Source: Lutraria lutraria (Eukaryota; Mollusca; Bivalvia; Venerida; Mactridae). Taken from it: a stretch of DNA of 64,000 nt. The stretch covers positions 10,736,001 through 10,800,000 of the forward strand of contig OZ026845.1 of assembly GCA_964023205.1 (NCBI GenBank). Reading direction: 5' to 3'. Every line of letters starts with the position of its first letter. The stretch's first letter is position 1. Position numbers and translations under genes: made by a program. A model generated the notes under the pieces. That model was not told where the DNA came from and made no database searches. It saw nothing but the letters and a program-made list of their open reading frames with translations. Below, in pieces: positions 1-10,374 of the stretch.

Positions 1-668
1 AATATCATTGAAATGAAAGTTAGCTGATGTAATTTAAGACGGAATATTTGTAAATAGTTTTAGAGTTAATACTGTAATTAACACGATCTGTCAGTTAATT
101 CAATTTTCACTCACCTAATTCAAACAAACGTTTTTTTATCGAGGCCGCTATAATACAACACAGTACTAAAATGCATGTCTATCACATTTATGAGATTGTA
201 CATTTTAAACAAACGCATTGGCTCAATTTACTTGTCAAAATAATAAAATGTAAATATACTTTCGTAATTAAGCTGTGACATCTTGGACTTAACAAGCGGA
301 ACATGTAACGGCATTTCAAGATTACTGTTGTTTTGTAAGACTAACGATGCGTATTGCGTTTATATCATCGAACAACGAGCGATACATCATACGTGTGTCA
401 TACGTCGAATGAAGGGAGGTCATTTTGTATGTACATACACTAATGTAGTTGTAATATTTATCTCCAGTAGATGACTAAAAAATTCCATTACATTTCAAAT
501 ATGCATTTTAATTTCAGTAAATTATGAAATAATTTTCATTTGTTTCATCATCAAGATCATTCCGCTAATGAGAAAAATGACAAACATATTATTGAATATG
601 CACGAACATTTGATTAGACGTTGTCACGAATGAATACTTAAAATACTGAACATAAACACGTAGTAGTC

Positions 669-818
669 ATACTTACCTGGTACAGGGAAAACCATGATCA
701 ACATGGTGGTTTCCCCAGGAAGAGGCCCTTCCATTGCACTTCGGTTGGGCTGACGCCTGCGATAGTTATTCGGGTACGCAATTTATTTGTGTGGGGACTG
801 CGTTCGCGCTATCCCTTA
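669..818 (+). pseudogene. RNU1: U1 snRNA copy 1, stem-loop III deleted
   Basis: It begins with the U1 5' end ATACTTACCTGG, which pairs with 5' splice sites, and keeps the stem-loop I region, the ATTGCAC loop bound by U1A, and the terminal GACTGCGTTCGCGC hairpin. Against the other four copies it lacks 13 bases (ccccaaatgtggg), that is, the whole of stem-loop III, and has substitutions in stem-loop I (catggtggttt) and next to the Sm site. It is 150 nt instead of 163. The upstream region is also more diverged. It is probably a pseudogene, but since the 5' end, U1A loop and Sm region remain, a variant U1 RNA is not excluded. Confidence 0.8.
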
Positions 819-1184
819 TAAAATATACGTATATCAACTTAGTTCTACAAATCATTAATAAAGCGATAGTTTTGCTCTTGGATAAATAATTATAATCTAT
901 GTACTAACTCTATATCTTTACACTTGTATTTATTATGCTTTGTTTGTTTGGGTTTTACGCCCCTTTTCAACAGTCGGAGACATATGAGGCGGACAGTTCA
1001 CCTTAGAACCATCGTTCCTGAAATGAACCATTTTTAGACACCCCTTCCTCTGTTAACAACAGCCGACTTTCTCACATAAAGAGACATGATCGGTAGCTGG
1101 GCTCCAGCCCATGACCTCTATCAGTGGTATTTTCTACGAACAAGCGTGTTGTCTACTAAGTATATTTCTATGGTGTCTCTAATC

Positions 1185-1253
1185 CGATTGCGTCAAATGA
1201 GGTTACTCGGGTCCGCAATTTATTTGTTGTGCGACTGCGTCTGCATTTCCCCC
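1185..1253 (+). pseudogene. U1 snRNA 3'-half remnant 1
   Basis: The segment runs from gcgtcaaatgaggttactcg through the Sm-like caatttatttg to gcgactgcgtctgc and tttcccccta. This matches the U1 stem-loop III flank, Sm site and stem-loop IV with many substitutions. The 5' half is missing. It lies about 516 bases after the start of copy 1. Confidence 0.75.
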
Positions 1254-1655
1254 TAAAATCAGTTAAGTGATGTAATGTAAGACAGAATGCATATTTGTAA
1301 TTGTTTTAGAATTAATGGTGTCATTAAGACGTTTTTTACCATTCATCAGTATAACAAACAATCTTAACAATAACGCTATTTCAGTTTTTGTTGTTTGTAT
1401 GACTAACAGAAAAATACTCACATCATACGTGTGTCATACGTCGAACGAACGAAGGGAGGTAATCGTACATGAACAAAAATAAATGAAGTTGTAATACTTA
1501 TCTCCAGTAGATGCTTGAAGAAATCCATTATTTCAAATATTCACTTTAATTTCGGTGATATGAAATAATTTTCATATAATCCGTCATTATGATCATTCCA
1601 TTCATGACAAAAATGACAAACATAATTATTACTGAATATGTGCGATCATTTGGTT

Positions 1656-1680
1656 GGTCTTTGTCATGAATAAATTGTTG
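1656..1680 (+). promoter_or_regulatory. Conserved U1 upstream block, candidate proximal sequence element
   Basis: About 52 to 28 bases before each U1 start lies a conserved block with core ttgtcatgaataaattg in copies 2-5 (1656-1680, 2801-2825, 3988-4012, 5133-5157) and ttgtcacgaatgaatac in copy 1 (617-641). Metazoan snRNA genes carry a SNAPc-bound proximal sequence element at about this distance. No TATA box is expected for a polymerase II-type U1 gene and none is seen. A second conserved block (attatgatcattccat) lies about 120-130 bases upstream. The assignment rests on position and conservation only. Confidence 0.5.
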
Positions 1681-1707
1681 AAATACTAAACGTAAACATA
1701 GTTGGTC

Positions 1708-1870
1708 ATACTTACCTGGTACAGGGAAAACCATGATCAACAAGGTGGTGTCCCCAGGAAGAGGCCCTTCCATTGCACTTCGGTTGGGCTGACGCCTGCG
1801 ATAGCCCCAAATGTGGGTTACTCGGGTACGCAATTTATTAGTGTGGGGACTGCGTTCGCGCTATCCCTTA
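1708..1870 (+). ncRNA. RNU1: U1 spliceosomal snRNA, copy 2
   Basis: U1 snRNA is the RNA of the U1 snRNP, which recognises 5' splice sites in the nucleus. The sequence starts ATACTTACCTGG; ACTTACCT is complementary to the splice donor. Stem-loop I carries ccatgatcaacaaggtgg (U1-70K site), stem-loop II carries ccATTGCACttcgg (U1A site), stem-loop III is ccccaaatgtggg, the Sm-like site is caatttattag, and stem-loop IV is ggggactgcgttcgcgc. The length of about 163 nt fits the usual 164. The exact 3' end is inferred by alignment with vertebrate U1. No stretch of As follows, so this looks like a true gene and not a retrocopy. Confidence 0.96.
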
Positions 1871-2283
1871 TAAAATGCAAAACAATCTTACTGACATATA
1901 ACATTGATTAACGTTTAACTTTTACTTTTTTATGTAATCCACAAACTCCTTTTCTGTAACGAACTTTGTAATTTCTACAAATGAATTATAGATCGATAGT
2001 TTTACTCTTCGATAAACACTCTATAATTATATACATGTACTTAACTCCTTCTTAACTTGTATTTTCTGTGCTTTGTGGGGATTTTACGCCCAGGGCCATA
2101 TGAGGCGGACACTTCACCTTAGAACCATCGTTCCTGAAATGAACCAGAACTAGACTCCCGTCCTCCTTAAGCACCTATATCGCCTTTCTCACGTAAAGAG
2201 CATGATTGGTAGCTGGGCTTGAGCCCGTGAACTCTATCAGTGGTATTTTGTACGAACAAGCGTATTCTTAATATATTTTAATC

Positions 2284-2356
2284 CGATTGCGTCTAATGTA
2301 GGTTACTCGATTAGGTCTGCTATTTAAAAGTCGTGGGACTGCGTCCGAATTATCCC
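2284..2356 (+). pseudogene. U1 snRNA 3'-half remnant 2
   Basis: Diverged U1 3' end: ggttactcg, then tatttaaaag in place of the Sm site, then gtgggactgcgtccgaat and tatccca. It lies 576 bases after the start of copy 2 and occupies the same spacer position as the other remnants. Confidence 0.7.
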
Positions 2357-2852
2357 ACGAATCAGTCAAGTGATGTAATGTACGTAAGACTGAATGCATA
2401 TTTGTAATTGTTTTAGAATTAATGGTGTTTATGATCATTTTGTTTTCTTGACCATCCATCTGTTTAACAAACAGTCCGAACAAGTATCGCTATTGCAGTT
2501 TTTCTGTTATTTTTTAAGACTAACGACGCATATTGAGTTCATATTATCGAGAAAACAATGCATATAGCATACGTGTATCATACGTCGAACGAACGAAGGG
2601 AGATAATCGTGCATGAATAAAAACAATTATAGTTTTAATACTTATCTCAAGTAGATGCTTTTAAGAAATCCATTATTTCAAATATGCATTTTAATTTTAG
2701 CGATATGAAATAATTTTCATTTAATCCGTCATTATGATCATTCCATTAATGACAAAAATGACAAATAAAATTATTATTGAAAATGTACGATCATTTTATT
2801 AGACTTTGTCATGAATAAATTGTTCAAATATTAAACGTAAACATAGTTAGTC

Positions 2853-3015
2853 ATACTTACCTGGTACAGGGAAAACCATGATCAACAAGGTGGTGTCCCC
2901 AGGAAGAGGCCCTTCCATTGCACTTCGGTTGGGCTGACGCCTGCGATAGCCCCAAATGTGGGTTACTCGGGTACGCAATTTATTAGTGTGGGGACTGCGT
3001 TCGCGCTATCCCTTA
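2853..3015 (+). ncRNA. RNU1: U1 spliceosomal snRNA, copy 3
   Basis: Identical by eye to copy 2 over all 163 nt: donor-pairing 5' end, U1-70K loop, U1A loop ATTGCAC, stem-loop III, Sm region and terminal hairpin. It lies 1145 bases after copy 2 and is the second member of the duplicated pair. Its upstream region is a different subtype from that of copy 2 (attagactttgtcatgaat in place of ttggtctttgtcatgaat). Confidence 0.96.
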
Positions 3016-3466
3016 TAAAATGCAAAATAGTCTTACTAACATATAACATTGAGTTACGTTTAGTTTTTGCTCTTTTTATGTAGTCAACAAGCCCCTTCTT
3101 TTTAACGAACTTTTTAATCTCTATAAAGTTCTATAAATTAATTAAAGATCGATATTTTTACTCTTGGATAAACACTCTAGATGAATTTGCATATACATGT
3201 AGTAACTCCTTCTCTTTTACACTTGTATTTTCTGTGCTTTGTTTGGAGCTTACGCCCCATTTCAACAATCAGAGTCATATGAGGCGGACAGTTCTCCTTA
3301 GAACCATCGTTCCTGAAATAAACCAGAACTAGACTCTCGTCCTCCGTAAGCAACTGTCGACTTTCTCACGTAAAGACAAATTATTAGTAGCTGGGCTCGA
3401 GCCCACGATCTCTGTCAATGGTATTTTCTACGAACAAGTGCGTTGTCTACTAAGTATATTTTAATC

Positions 3467-3540
3467 CGATTGCGTCAAATGAGGTTACTCGACTGGGGTT
3501 GCAATTCATTAGTTGTGGGACTGTGTCCGAATTATCCCTA
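3467..3540 (+). pseudogene. U1 snRNA 3'-half remnant 3
   Basis: Diverged U1 3' end with ggttactcg, gcaattcattag and gtgggactgtgtccgaat, then tatcccta. The hairpin arms no longer match. It lies 614 bases after the start of copy 3. Confidence 0.7.
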
Positions 3541-4039
3541 AAATCAGCCAAGTGATGTAATGTAAGACTGAATGCATATTTGAAATTATTTTAGAATTAA
3601 TGATGTTATTAAGACGTTTAATGATCGTTTCGTTTTCTTGACCATCCATCAGTTTAACACACAATCCGAACAAGTAACGTTTTTTCAGTTTTTTGTTGTT
3701 TGGATGACTAAAGACGCATATTTAGTTCATATCATCGAGAAAAAAATACATACATCATACGTATATCATACGTCGAACGAACAGAGGGAGGTTATCGTGC
3801 ATGAACAAAAATAAATGAAGTTGTAATACTTATCTCTAGTAGATGCTTGAAGAAATCCATTATTTCAAATATACAATTTAATTTCGGTGATATGAAATAG
3901 TTTTCATATAATCCGTCATTATGATCATTCCATTCATGACAAAAATGACAAACATAATTATTACTGAATATGTGCGATCATTTGGTTGGTCTTTGTCATG
4001 AATAAATTGTTGAAATACTAAACGTAAACATAGTTGGTC

Positions 4040-4202
4040 ATACTTACCTGGTACAGGGAAAACCATGATCAACAAGGTGGTGTCCCCAGGAAGAGGCCCT
4101 TCCATTGCACTTCGGTTGGGCTGACGCCTGCGATAGCTCCAAATGTGGGTTACTCGGGTACGCAATTTATTAGTGTGGGGACTGCGTTCGCGCTATCCCT
4201 TA
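4040..4202 (+). ncRNA. RNU1: U1 spliceosomal snRNA, copy 4
   Basis: Same as copy 2 except for one C-to-T change in stem-loop III (ctccaaatgtggg), which could leave a G-U pair in that stem. The 5' flank is almost identical to that of copy 2, 2332 bases away, so this is the duplicate of copy 2. It is expected to be functional. Confidence 0.95.
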
Positions 4203-4615
4203 TAAAATGCAAAACAATCTTACTGACATATAACATTGATTAACGTTTAGTTTTTACTTTTTTATGTAATCCACAAACTCTTTTTCTGTAACGAACTTTG
4301 TAATTTCTACAAATGAATTATAGATCGATAGTTTTACTCTTCGATAAACACTCTATAATTATATACATGTACTTAACTCTTTCTTAACTTGTATTTTCTG
4401 TGCTTTGTGGGGATTTTACGCCCAGGGCCATATGAGGCGGACACTTCACCTTAGAACCATCGTTCCTGAAATGAACCAGAACTAGACTCCCGTCCTCCGT
4501 AAGCACCTATATCGCCTTTCTCACGTAAAGAGCATGATTGATAACTGGGCTCTAGCCCGTGAACTCTATCAGTGGTATTTTGTACGAACAAGCGTATTCT
4601 TAATATATTTTAATC

Positions 4616-4690
4616 CGATTGCGTCAAATGTAGGTTACTCGATTGGGTCTGCTATTTATTAGTCGTGGGACTGCGTCCGAATTATCCCAC
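4616..4690 (+). pseudogene. U1 snRNA 3'-half remnant 4
   Basis: Counterpart of remnant 2 in the duplicated block (576 bases after copy 4): ggttactcg, ctatttattag, gtgggactgcgtccgaat, tatccca. It keeps a better Sm-like stretch than remnant 2. Confidence 0.7.
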
Positions 4691-5184
4691 GAATCAGTCA
4701 AGTGATGTAATGTACGTAAGACTGAATGCATATTTGTAATTGTTTTAGAATTAATGGTGTTTATGATCATTTTGTTTTCTTGACCATCCATCTGTTTAAC
4801 AAACAGTCCGAACAAGTATCGCTATTGCAGTTTTTCTGTTATTTTTTAAGACTAACGACGCATTTTGAGTTCATATTATCGAGAAAACAATACATAGAGC
4901 ATACGTGTATCATACGTTGAACGAACGAAGGGAGATAATCGTGCATGAATAAAAACAATTATAGTTTTAATACTTATCTCAAGTAGATGCTTTTAAGAAA
5001 TCCATTATTTCAAATATGCATTTTAATTTCAGCGATATGAAATAATTTTCATTTAATCCGTCATTATGATCATTCCATTAATGACAAAAATGACAAATAA
5101 AATTATTATTGAAAATGTACGATCATTTTATTAGACTTTGTCATGAATAAATTGTTCAAATATTAAACGTAAACATAGTTAGTC

Positions 5185-5347
5185 ATACTTACCTGGTACA
5201 GGGAAAACCATGATCAACAAGGTGGTGTCCCCAGGAAGAGGCCCTTCCATTGCACTTCGGTTGGGCTGACGCCTGCGATAGCCCCAAATGTGGGTTACTC
5301 GGGTACGCAATTTATTAGTGTGGGGACTGCGTTCGCGCTATCCCTTA
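5185..5347 (+). ncRNA. RNU1: U1 spliceosomal snRNA, copy 5 (end of array)
   Basis: The last gene of the array and duplicate of copy 3 (offset 2332 bases). The RNA sequence matches copies 2 and 3. Downstream homology persists only to about 5500, where a small U1 fragment (5460-5498) marks the array edge. Confidence 0.95.
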
Positions 5348-5459
5348 TAAGATGCAACATAATTTTACTAACATAATAACATTGATGAAAGTTTTTACAC
5401 TTTTTATGTAATCTGCAAACTCTTTCTCTGTAACAAACTTTGTAATTTCTATGAACATC

Positions 5460-5498
5460 AACGATAGCCTCAAATCATCAAATGTGGGTTACTCGGCA
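5460..5498 (+). pseudogene. Short U1 snRNA fragment at the array edge
   Basis: The sequence acgatagcctcaaat, catcaaatgtggg, ttactcgg matches the stem-loop III region of U1 with a small internal duplication of the 'tcaaat' part. Homology to U1 then stops. Confidence 0.6.
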
Positions 5499-5499
5499 A

Positions 5500-6843
5500 A
5501 TGATTCTTATATGTTCGATATAACAACTATAGCATTTTCATGAGATAAAGTCGGGGCGGAGAGCAGACAGACAAATGAACAGACAGAAGAACAGACGTTC
5601 TCACTTGTCTGATTTTTTTAAGTTATCACTTTGATTCTGTTGAGTAGGTTTCGGAAAATCACAAAATAGTGTAATTTCTGTTCAAATATCGTTCAAATGA
5701 GTAATTTTGATTATTGTCACAAATAGAAATATACTACAATCATTAGATTTATACTACAGTACATTGTCATGAATAGACTCATGATACATCTATATTGAAT
5801 TAATTATATTAATAACTTAGAATTTAACTTCCTGGAAAATCCATTTGTGAAATGATTAAAGTTAACAGAATAAATGCCTGTAATTAGTCAATTACATGTG
5901 CCTTATTATATGGAATAAGCAATGTACTTTTCTTGTATACAAAGGGGCTGGAAACCCAGGCTATAATGGTGAACTACTTTGGGAAACATAAATCAAAGTA
6001 CTGAAAGCACATGGAACCGTACGGGAACAACTTAACAATTGCATGGCGGTGTAGAAAAGCGTAGTACTTTGGTCTGCATCGAAATTCATGAGCGCGGAGC
6101 ACATGAAGGCTATGGTAAGTTGAACTATCGTTCAGTTCCCAAACCCCATTCCAATACCTCACTCTAGAAAAAAATCCAACTTTTGAATGCTTTGTAGTTC
6201 TGAACAATAGCAGAATCTTCAGACCTTTGATTCAAGTATAAATTTTGAATGATAGTTATATTACAACCCTGTTTATACTACCTACTTATGCCATTTAAAA
6301 AATATCCAGTGTACCAATTTTTTTCAGACCGATTACATTCTAGTGGGTAAAGCTAAAAATTAACTGAGAAAATAAAACAAAATATTATACCCAACAGAGG
6401 TCGAATGTTTAAACTCTCAGAAAATATTTCATAAATCATATATTATGTAATTCGGTTTTTGAGTTTTACCTGCTACGGACTTTACGAAATGCTGTCACAT
6501 GTTATATTTTAAGTTGCGTATCTCTGTTATCTATGTCTCTGTCAGTATTAAAAGTTTAGTCTTTGTATAAGTGCATCTTGATTGATATGACATGGAGGGT
6601 AATTTGTTTATCAAGGGGCTCGAAGTTACGGGTTGTTTTGTATAGGAATTTTACCGATATGACCGAACGTCTCATGAATATCGGGGCCGTAGAAACCGGG
6701 GTGCTTGGAGGAGGTCTTAGCCTCCGATAAATTAAGCTGTTATGGGGGTTAGCTGATTCCTATCCCGTTATCAGACATAGTTAAAAATTAGAACCCTCCA
6801 AAAAATCTGTAATTGCCTCCTACGGGTCTGCATAATTATATGT
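5500..6843. other. Intergenic DNA with two dispersed repeats, no gene
   Basis: About 5990-6140 belongs to a dispersed family (aacaattgcatggcggtgta, tagtacttt, ggtctgcat) that recurs at 47930-48070; its 'ccgttccatg' part recurs on the other strand at 26255-26350 and 50418-50495. About 6250-6540 is a diverged copy of 16562-16860, just upstream of PARP16 exon 1. The open frame at 5974-6207 falls in the first repeat and is not taken as a gene. Confidence 0.6.
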
Positions 6844-7247
6844 CTGCGGTGGCATAAAGGGGACATAGGAACTATTTTATTTACCGTTTGCGCACGTGGT
6901 ATAGGTACGACGTGCGCAAGTGATAATTAACACGTACGTGATATCTACTGCGTACGTACGTGAAAGCTACTACGTGCGCACACGATAGCTGACCAATAAG
7001 GATACCTGTCAGCTCTGCCATTTTTACAATGGACAGGGAATCGCTAACCTGTAGTAGCTATTACGTGCGCATGCAGTAGCTTTCACGTACGCACACAGTA
7101 GATATCACGTACGCACGTGGTATTTATCACGTGCGCACGCAATAGCTATCACGAACGCACGTGGTAATTATCACGTGCGCACGCCGTAGCTACTACGTGC
7201 GCACGTGGTAAATAAAATATTTCCTGTGTCCCCTTTATGCCACCGTA
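6844..7247. mobile_element. MITE with about 50-bp TIRs and an interior of ACGTGCGCACGT palindromes
   Basis: The left end (ctgcggtggcataaagggga) and the reverse complement of the right end (tacggtggcataaagggg) form inverted repeats that continue for about 50 bases through 'attttatttacc'. Between the arms are more than ten copies of motifs such as tacgtgcgcacgtgg, tatcacgtgcgcacgc and tatcacgtacgcacg, many self-complementary. A candidate 6-bp target duplication atatgt flanks the element (6838-6843 and 7248-7253). No coding capacity is seen, so it would be nonautonomous. The superfamily is not assigned. Confidence 0.75.
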
Positions 7248-8368
7248 ATATGTATCCGCAGAATGTTTATCACAGACAGATATATTCTCAGTTTAACTGC
7301 CATGGTTCTAGTTCCAAAGCCGGGGGTCAACAGAAATCATCAACGCAATGTGTTCTTTTAATTATTGACATGTTCCGACGCTTTTTCGCGAATGTGTCTA
7401 AGCTCACTTTTGAACTATATTTCTGGGCATGACGTATTAATTATTCAGAAGAAATTCCTCATTCTATTGGATGATTCAGAGGAAACCCTTCCTTCCATTG
7501 GATGAAATATACAAGCGCTGTAAAATTAAGACCACGCCAACTTATAGTGAGTCTGCACTGTTTCATGTGTACTTCTTGTGGTTGTAAAATTTGTAAAGTA
7601 GAAATGTACGAAAATGTATTTTGTCTGCGGTTGTAATAGTTATAAAGCGTTATTGACAAACATTCTACATTTATTTGAATTATTATACAGTAGATATGAC
7701 TAAATGTGTAATTTATTTAGCTGACCAAATATCAACATTTTAATGCGTGACCTAATTGAGTTGCTAGGTGATAAGTATTGTTCACATGGCACTATATAAC
7801 GGTAATATAGGAATTAAATAAAATCCATACATCATAACATCAAAGACACTTCGCGACGGTCTATTTAAAGACATTTCTTGTTCATTAATTAGTAGATGTA
7901 CAGAGCTTCATCCCCAAAGCAACACCCTTTGAGAGTAGCATAATGATGTTGTTGTTGAGAAGTTGTTGCTCAAGAGATGATGAATTGATAGTTAAATCTT
8001 GCAGTACTGAGGATATACATGTATCATTAATTGTTCAGTGACACGATGATGAAATCTCATCTCCTTCCGTAACTTATTCGGAATAAAACGCATGCTTTTC
8101 ATACGTGCACGTACATGCAAATATTTTAAAATTCATGAATTGATGTGTGTATAAAATACAATTTGAATAACTACGTATACATTTTTTACTTGTATTATGA
8201 CTAATTTGAGAATATTGAAAAACACAAGACTGTAATTTCGGAACAACGAGTTCTAAATATACATTTTGCACACACGTACATACATGGAAATAGTTCGATA
8301 AAAGTCTGGTTTGTTATTTACCAAAACATACATATGGAAATAATCATTCATATCGTATGATGACATTC
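7248..8368. other. Intergenic, no gene seen
   Basis: About 7898-8042 is a copy of a dispersed family recognised by ttgttgttgagaagttgttg and 'gctcaagag', also at 19224-19404, 38407-38603, 47655-47845 and 60225-60350. The rest is AT-rich without a supported feature. Confidence 0.5.
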
Positions 8369-8638
8369 CTACACATTCACGTTTTTTTTCCCCTCAGATC
8401 TAAAGATTACATTTCCACGTCGTTTGCATCTGCAGCTAAAACCAATCCGCACGCACCTATGTTTGGGAGGGCATCCCCGGCGACAACAGCTAAATCGTCT
8501 GGATACGGTGCCTGATTTCGTAAGGGATTTTAGAAGGACATCTGACCCCATGACAGTCATTGAAGGCTCCAATAGTAGTAGTGAACATACCGCTAAACAT
8601 ATCAGAATACTGGACTTCATAATGTTGATTCGAAATTT
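8369..8638 (-). CDS. Secreted cationic cysteine-rich peptide precursor (83 aa)
   Basis: The coding part is 8369-8620. Residues 1-25 are a typical signal peptide (MKSSILICLAVCSLLLLEPS and on). A short pro-region of about 17 residues ends in the dibasic pair R41-R42. The rest holds six cysteines (45, 46, 50, 56, 63, 65) in the pattern CC-X3-C-X5-C-X6-C-X-C among many Arg and Lys, followed by a polar tail. The ATG is preceded by 18 bases and then a 3' splice site (ttattttcag), so there is probably an upstream 5'UTR exon. This plan resembles secreted antimicrobial or small disulfide-rich peptides of molluscs, but I cannot place the spacing in a named family. The role, host defence or other, is inferred. 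The 3' end could be altered by splicing after residue 70, where a weak GT lies. Confidence 0.7.
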   Translation of the reverse strand, partial: KFRINIMKSSILICLAVCSLLLLEPSMTVMGSDVLLKSLTKSGTVSRRFSCCRRGCPPKHRCVRIGFSCRCKRRGNVIFRSEGKKNVNV

Positions 8639-10273
8639 CTGAAAATAATTAATCGTTTACATATGGTAAATATATATTTTTAAATGCTTTATGCAAATTT
8701 ATACGTAATACATCAAGATACTTATAGGATCAATTAGTCTAGCACCATTATTACTGAAATAATTACACGTTTATATTATTGAACATGATATATGCCGCCG
8801 GACAACAGCAACAATAGAATACACCATCAAACAAAAGATAAATCATGAAAGTATAATTATATCATTACAATTTCAGTACACTTGAGAAAGTAGCCGATTT
8901 GTTGTACCAAACTACTAAAGGGAATATATATACACCTTTTATTACCTTCAATGCAGGATAGCTCATAGAAATATATCACAATTAAACATATAAACCATAC
9001 ACACAATATACAGAATTATGTACAAAGAAAACAAAAATAGAATTATACATGTACGTTCAAAAAGCACATTAAAAGTGTAAGTAGAAGAATACTGTCTTTA
9101 TATCAATAAAATTTTCAATGAATATCAAAAAATAAAAGAAGTAAAATATACGAAAATAAATAGTATTTTCAGGTTTTACGACTGCTTTCAACGATATTTC
9201 CGTTAGATATATGTATACATTTGTATGTTTATTTCGAATAAGAAATTGGGAAACCCTATTTACAGGAAAGCTCGGGATTAGATTGCTCTGAATGTATCAA
9301 TTAGAGACATAAGCAATTAACAAAGCGACCCCCCCCCACCCCAGAAAAAAAAAGAAAATGTGTACCTTATAGCGATTCTCCTTGGTGATGTATTAGTATT
9401 CAAACGGTTCTTTTCTGACAAAAGTAAAATTATGACCATATAAAGTCAAGTGGTTGATGAAACAACGGTACACGTTAACATAGGCCTATCTAACATCCGC
9501 TTATATATACTTATATAGACGGAAAACATTAATGTCAGTTGTACGTAAATCATATTCCATCATAGAGGATGGTTCAGGTTTTAAGTGGTTGATATATTGT
9601 TGGGATTCAGAATAGTAAACTGTTCGTTCACGCTTAATTGACTCTGAAGTAGTCTTTACACTGTAGATTTTGTACACTCATTTATTTTTTAAGATGCGCA
9701 CGATGCGTGGACTGTGGGCTGTATATATTGTATATACATGTATACATGTATTATTATGTACTTTATATTCAACAATCACCTATTAACGGCAGACTAAGTT
9801 GAGATTATGTGCTCCGTTTTATTTAAAATCAACTGTTTTAATGTTTACAAGTAATGCATAGTTATATTATTGTTTTCGCGTTTTTTTAAAGAAATATAAC
9901 AAAAATGTACCCTGTGTACAGTGCTTTAGTGTTATAGTTACACCACTCTACTGATGACCATATGTATCATGTTAAGGTGTGTTATAAGCGGAATGTAAAC
10001 AAAGTTAATACAAAGCGTACAAGTTTCAGACACCTTCAAGCGGATGATGAATCTTTTTCCTAGTATATAATTGGCAATGCCTGGAACAATATTAATTATT
10101 AGCAATTAACTTACATGAATTTTACCATGAAAAGTTACTTCAGTCTATATGCGTGGGATGAACGTTAGATTTACATATTATGCTTACTACAAAGCTGAGT
10201 GTTCATTATTTGTTGTTCTGTTTTTTTATATTTATCTTTTATATATACGTGTAGTTTTCATCAAAGTTGAGTA
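8639..10273. other. AT-rich noncoding DNA
   Basis: Upstream side of the cysteine-rich peptide gene, so it should contain that gene's promoter and any 5'UTR exon; neither can be placed. A short C-rich run lies at about 9329. No other feature is seen. Confidence 0.4.
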
Positions 10274-10370
10274 CACCGAGTATCTGGGACCATTATATAC
10301 ATATCATCAGGGATGCTATATTACATTTATAATATAGAGCATCCCTGACATCATGTACTATACTCGGACC
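10274..10370. repeat. Fold-back (imperfect palindrome of about 97 bp)
   Basis: The inner arms tcagggatgctatatta and taatatagagcatccctga pair with one bulged base across a short loop near 10325. The homology extends outward, with gaps, to ccgagtat on the left and atactcgg on the right. A transcript would form a long hairpin. It may be a tiny foldback transposon or a small-RNA precursor; nothing here decides between them. Confidence 0.65.
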
Positions 10371-10374
10371 TTTT

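Larger units (their letters stand above)
1..5500 (+). repeat. Tandem U1 snRNA gene array (about 1.04-1.19 kb units)
   Basis: Five U1 genes start at 669, 1708, 2853, 4040 and 5185, so the spacings are 1039, 1145, 1187 and 1145 bases. Copies 2 and 4, and copies 3 and 5, are both exactly 2332 bases apart, and about 1463-3020 is nearly identical to 3795-5352; a two-gene block was therefore duplicated. Each spacer contains, in order, a stretch with 'tttacgcccc' and 'catatgaggcggac' (about 950-1180, 2070-2275, 3235-3460, 4400-4605), a decayed U1 3' end, an AT-rich segment with 'catacgtgtgtcatacgtcg'-like sequence, and the conserved U1 upstream region. The window opens inside a spacer, so the array probably continues to the left. 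Homology fades after about 5500. Confidence 0.93.

Noticed and set aside
1546..1911. Open frames over U1 copy 2 on both strands, repeated at 3878-4243
   Set aside because: They lie on the U1 RNA and its flank and recur only because the array is duplicated; no protein feature.
8424..8642. 72-residue open frame on the + strand
   Set aside because: Antisense shadow of the cysteine-rich peptide gene, which has the signal peptide and cysteine pattern.
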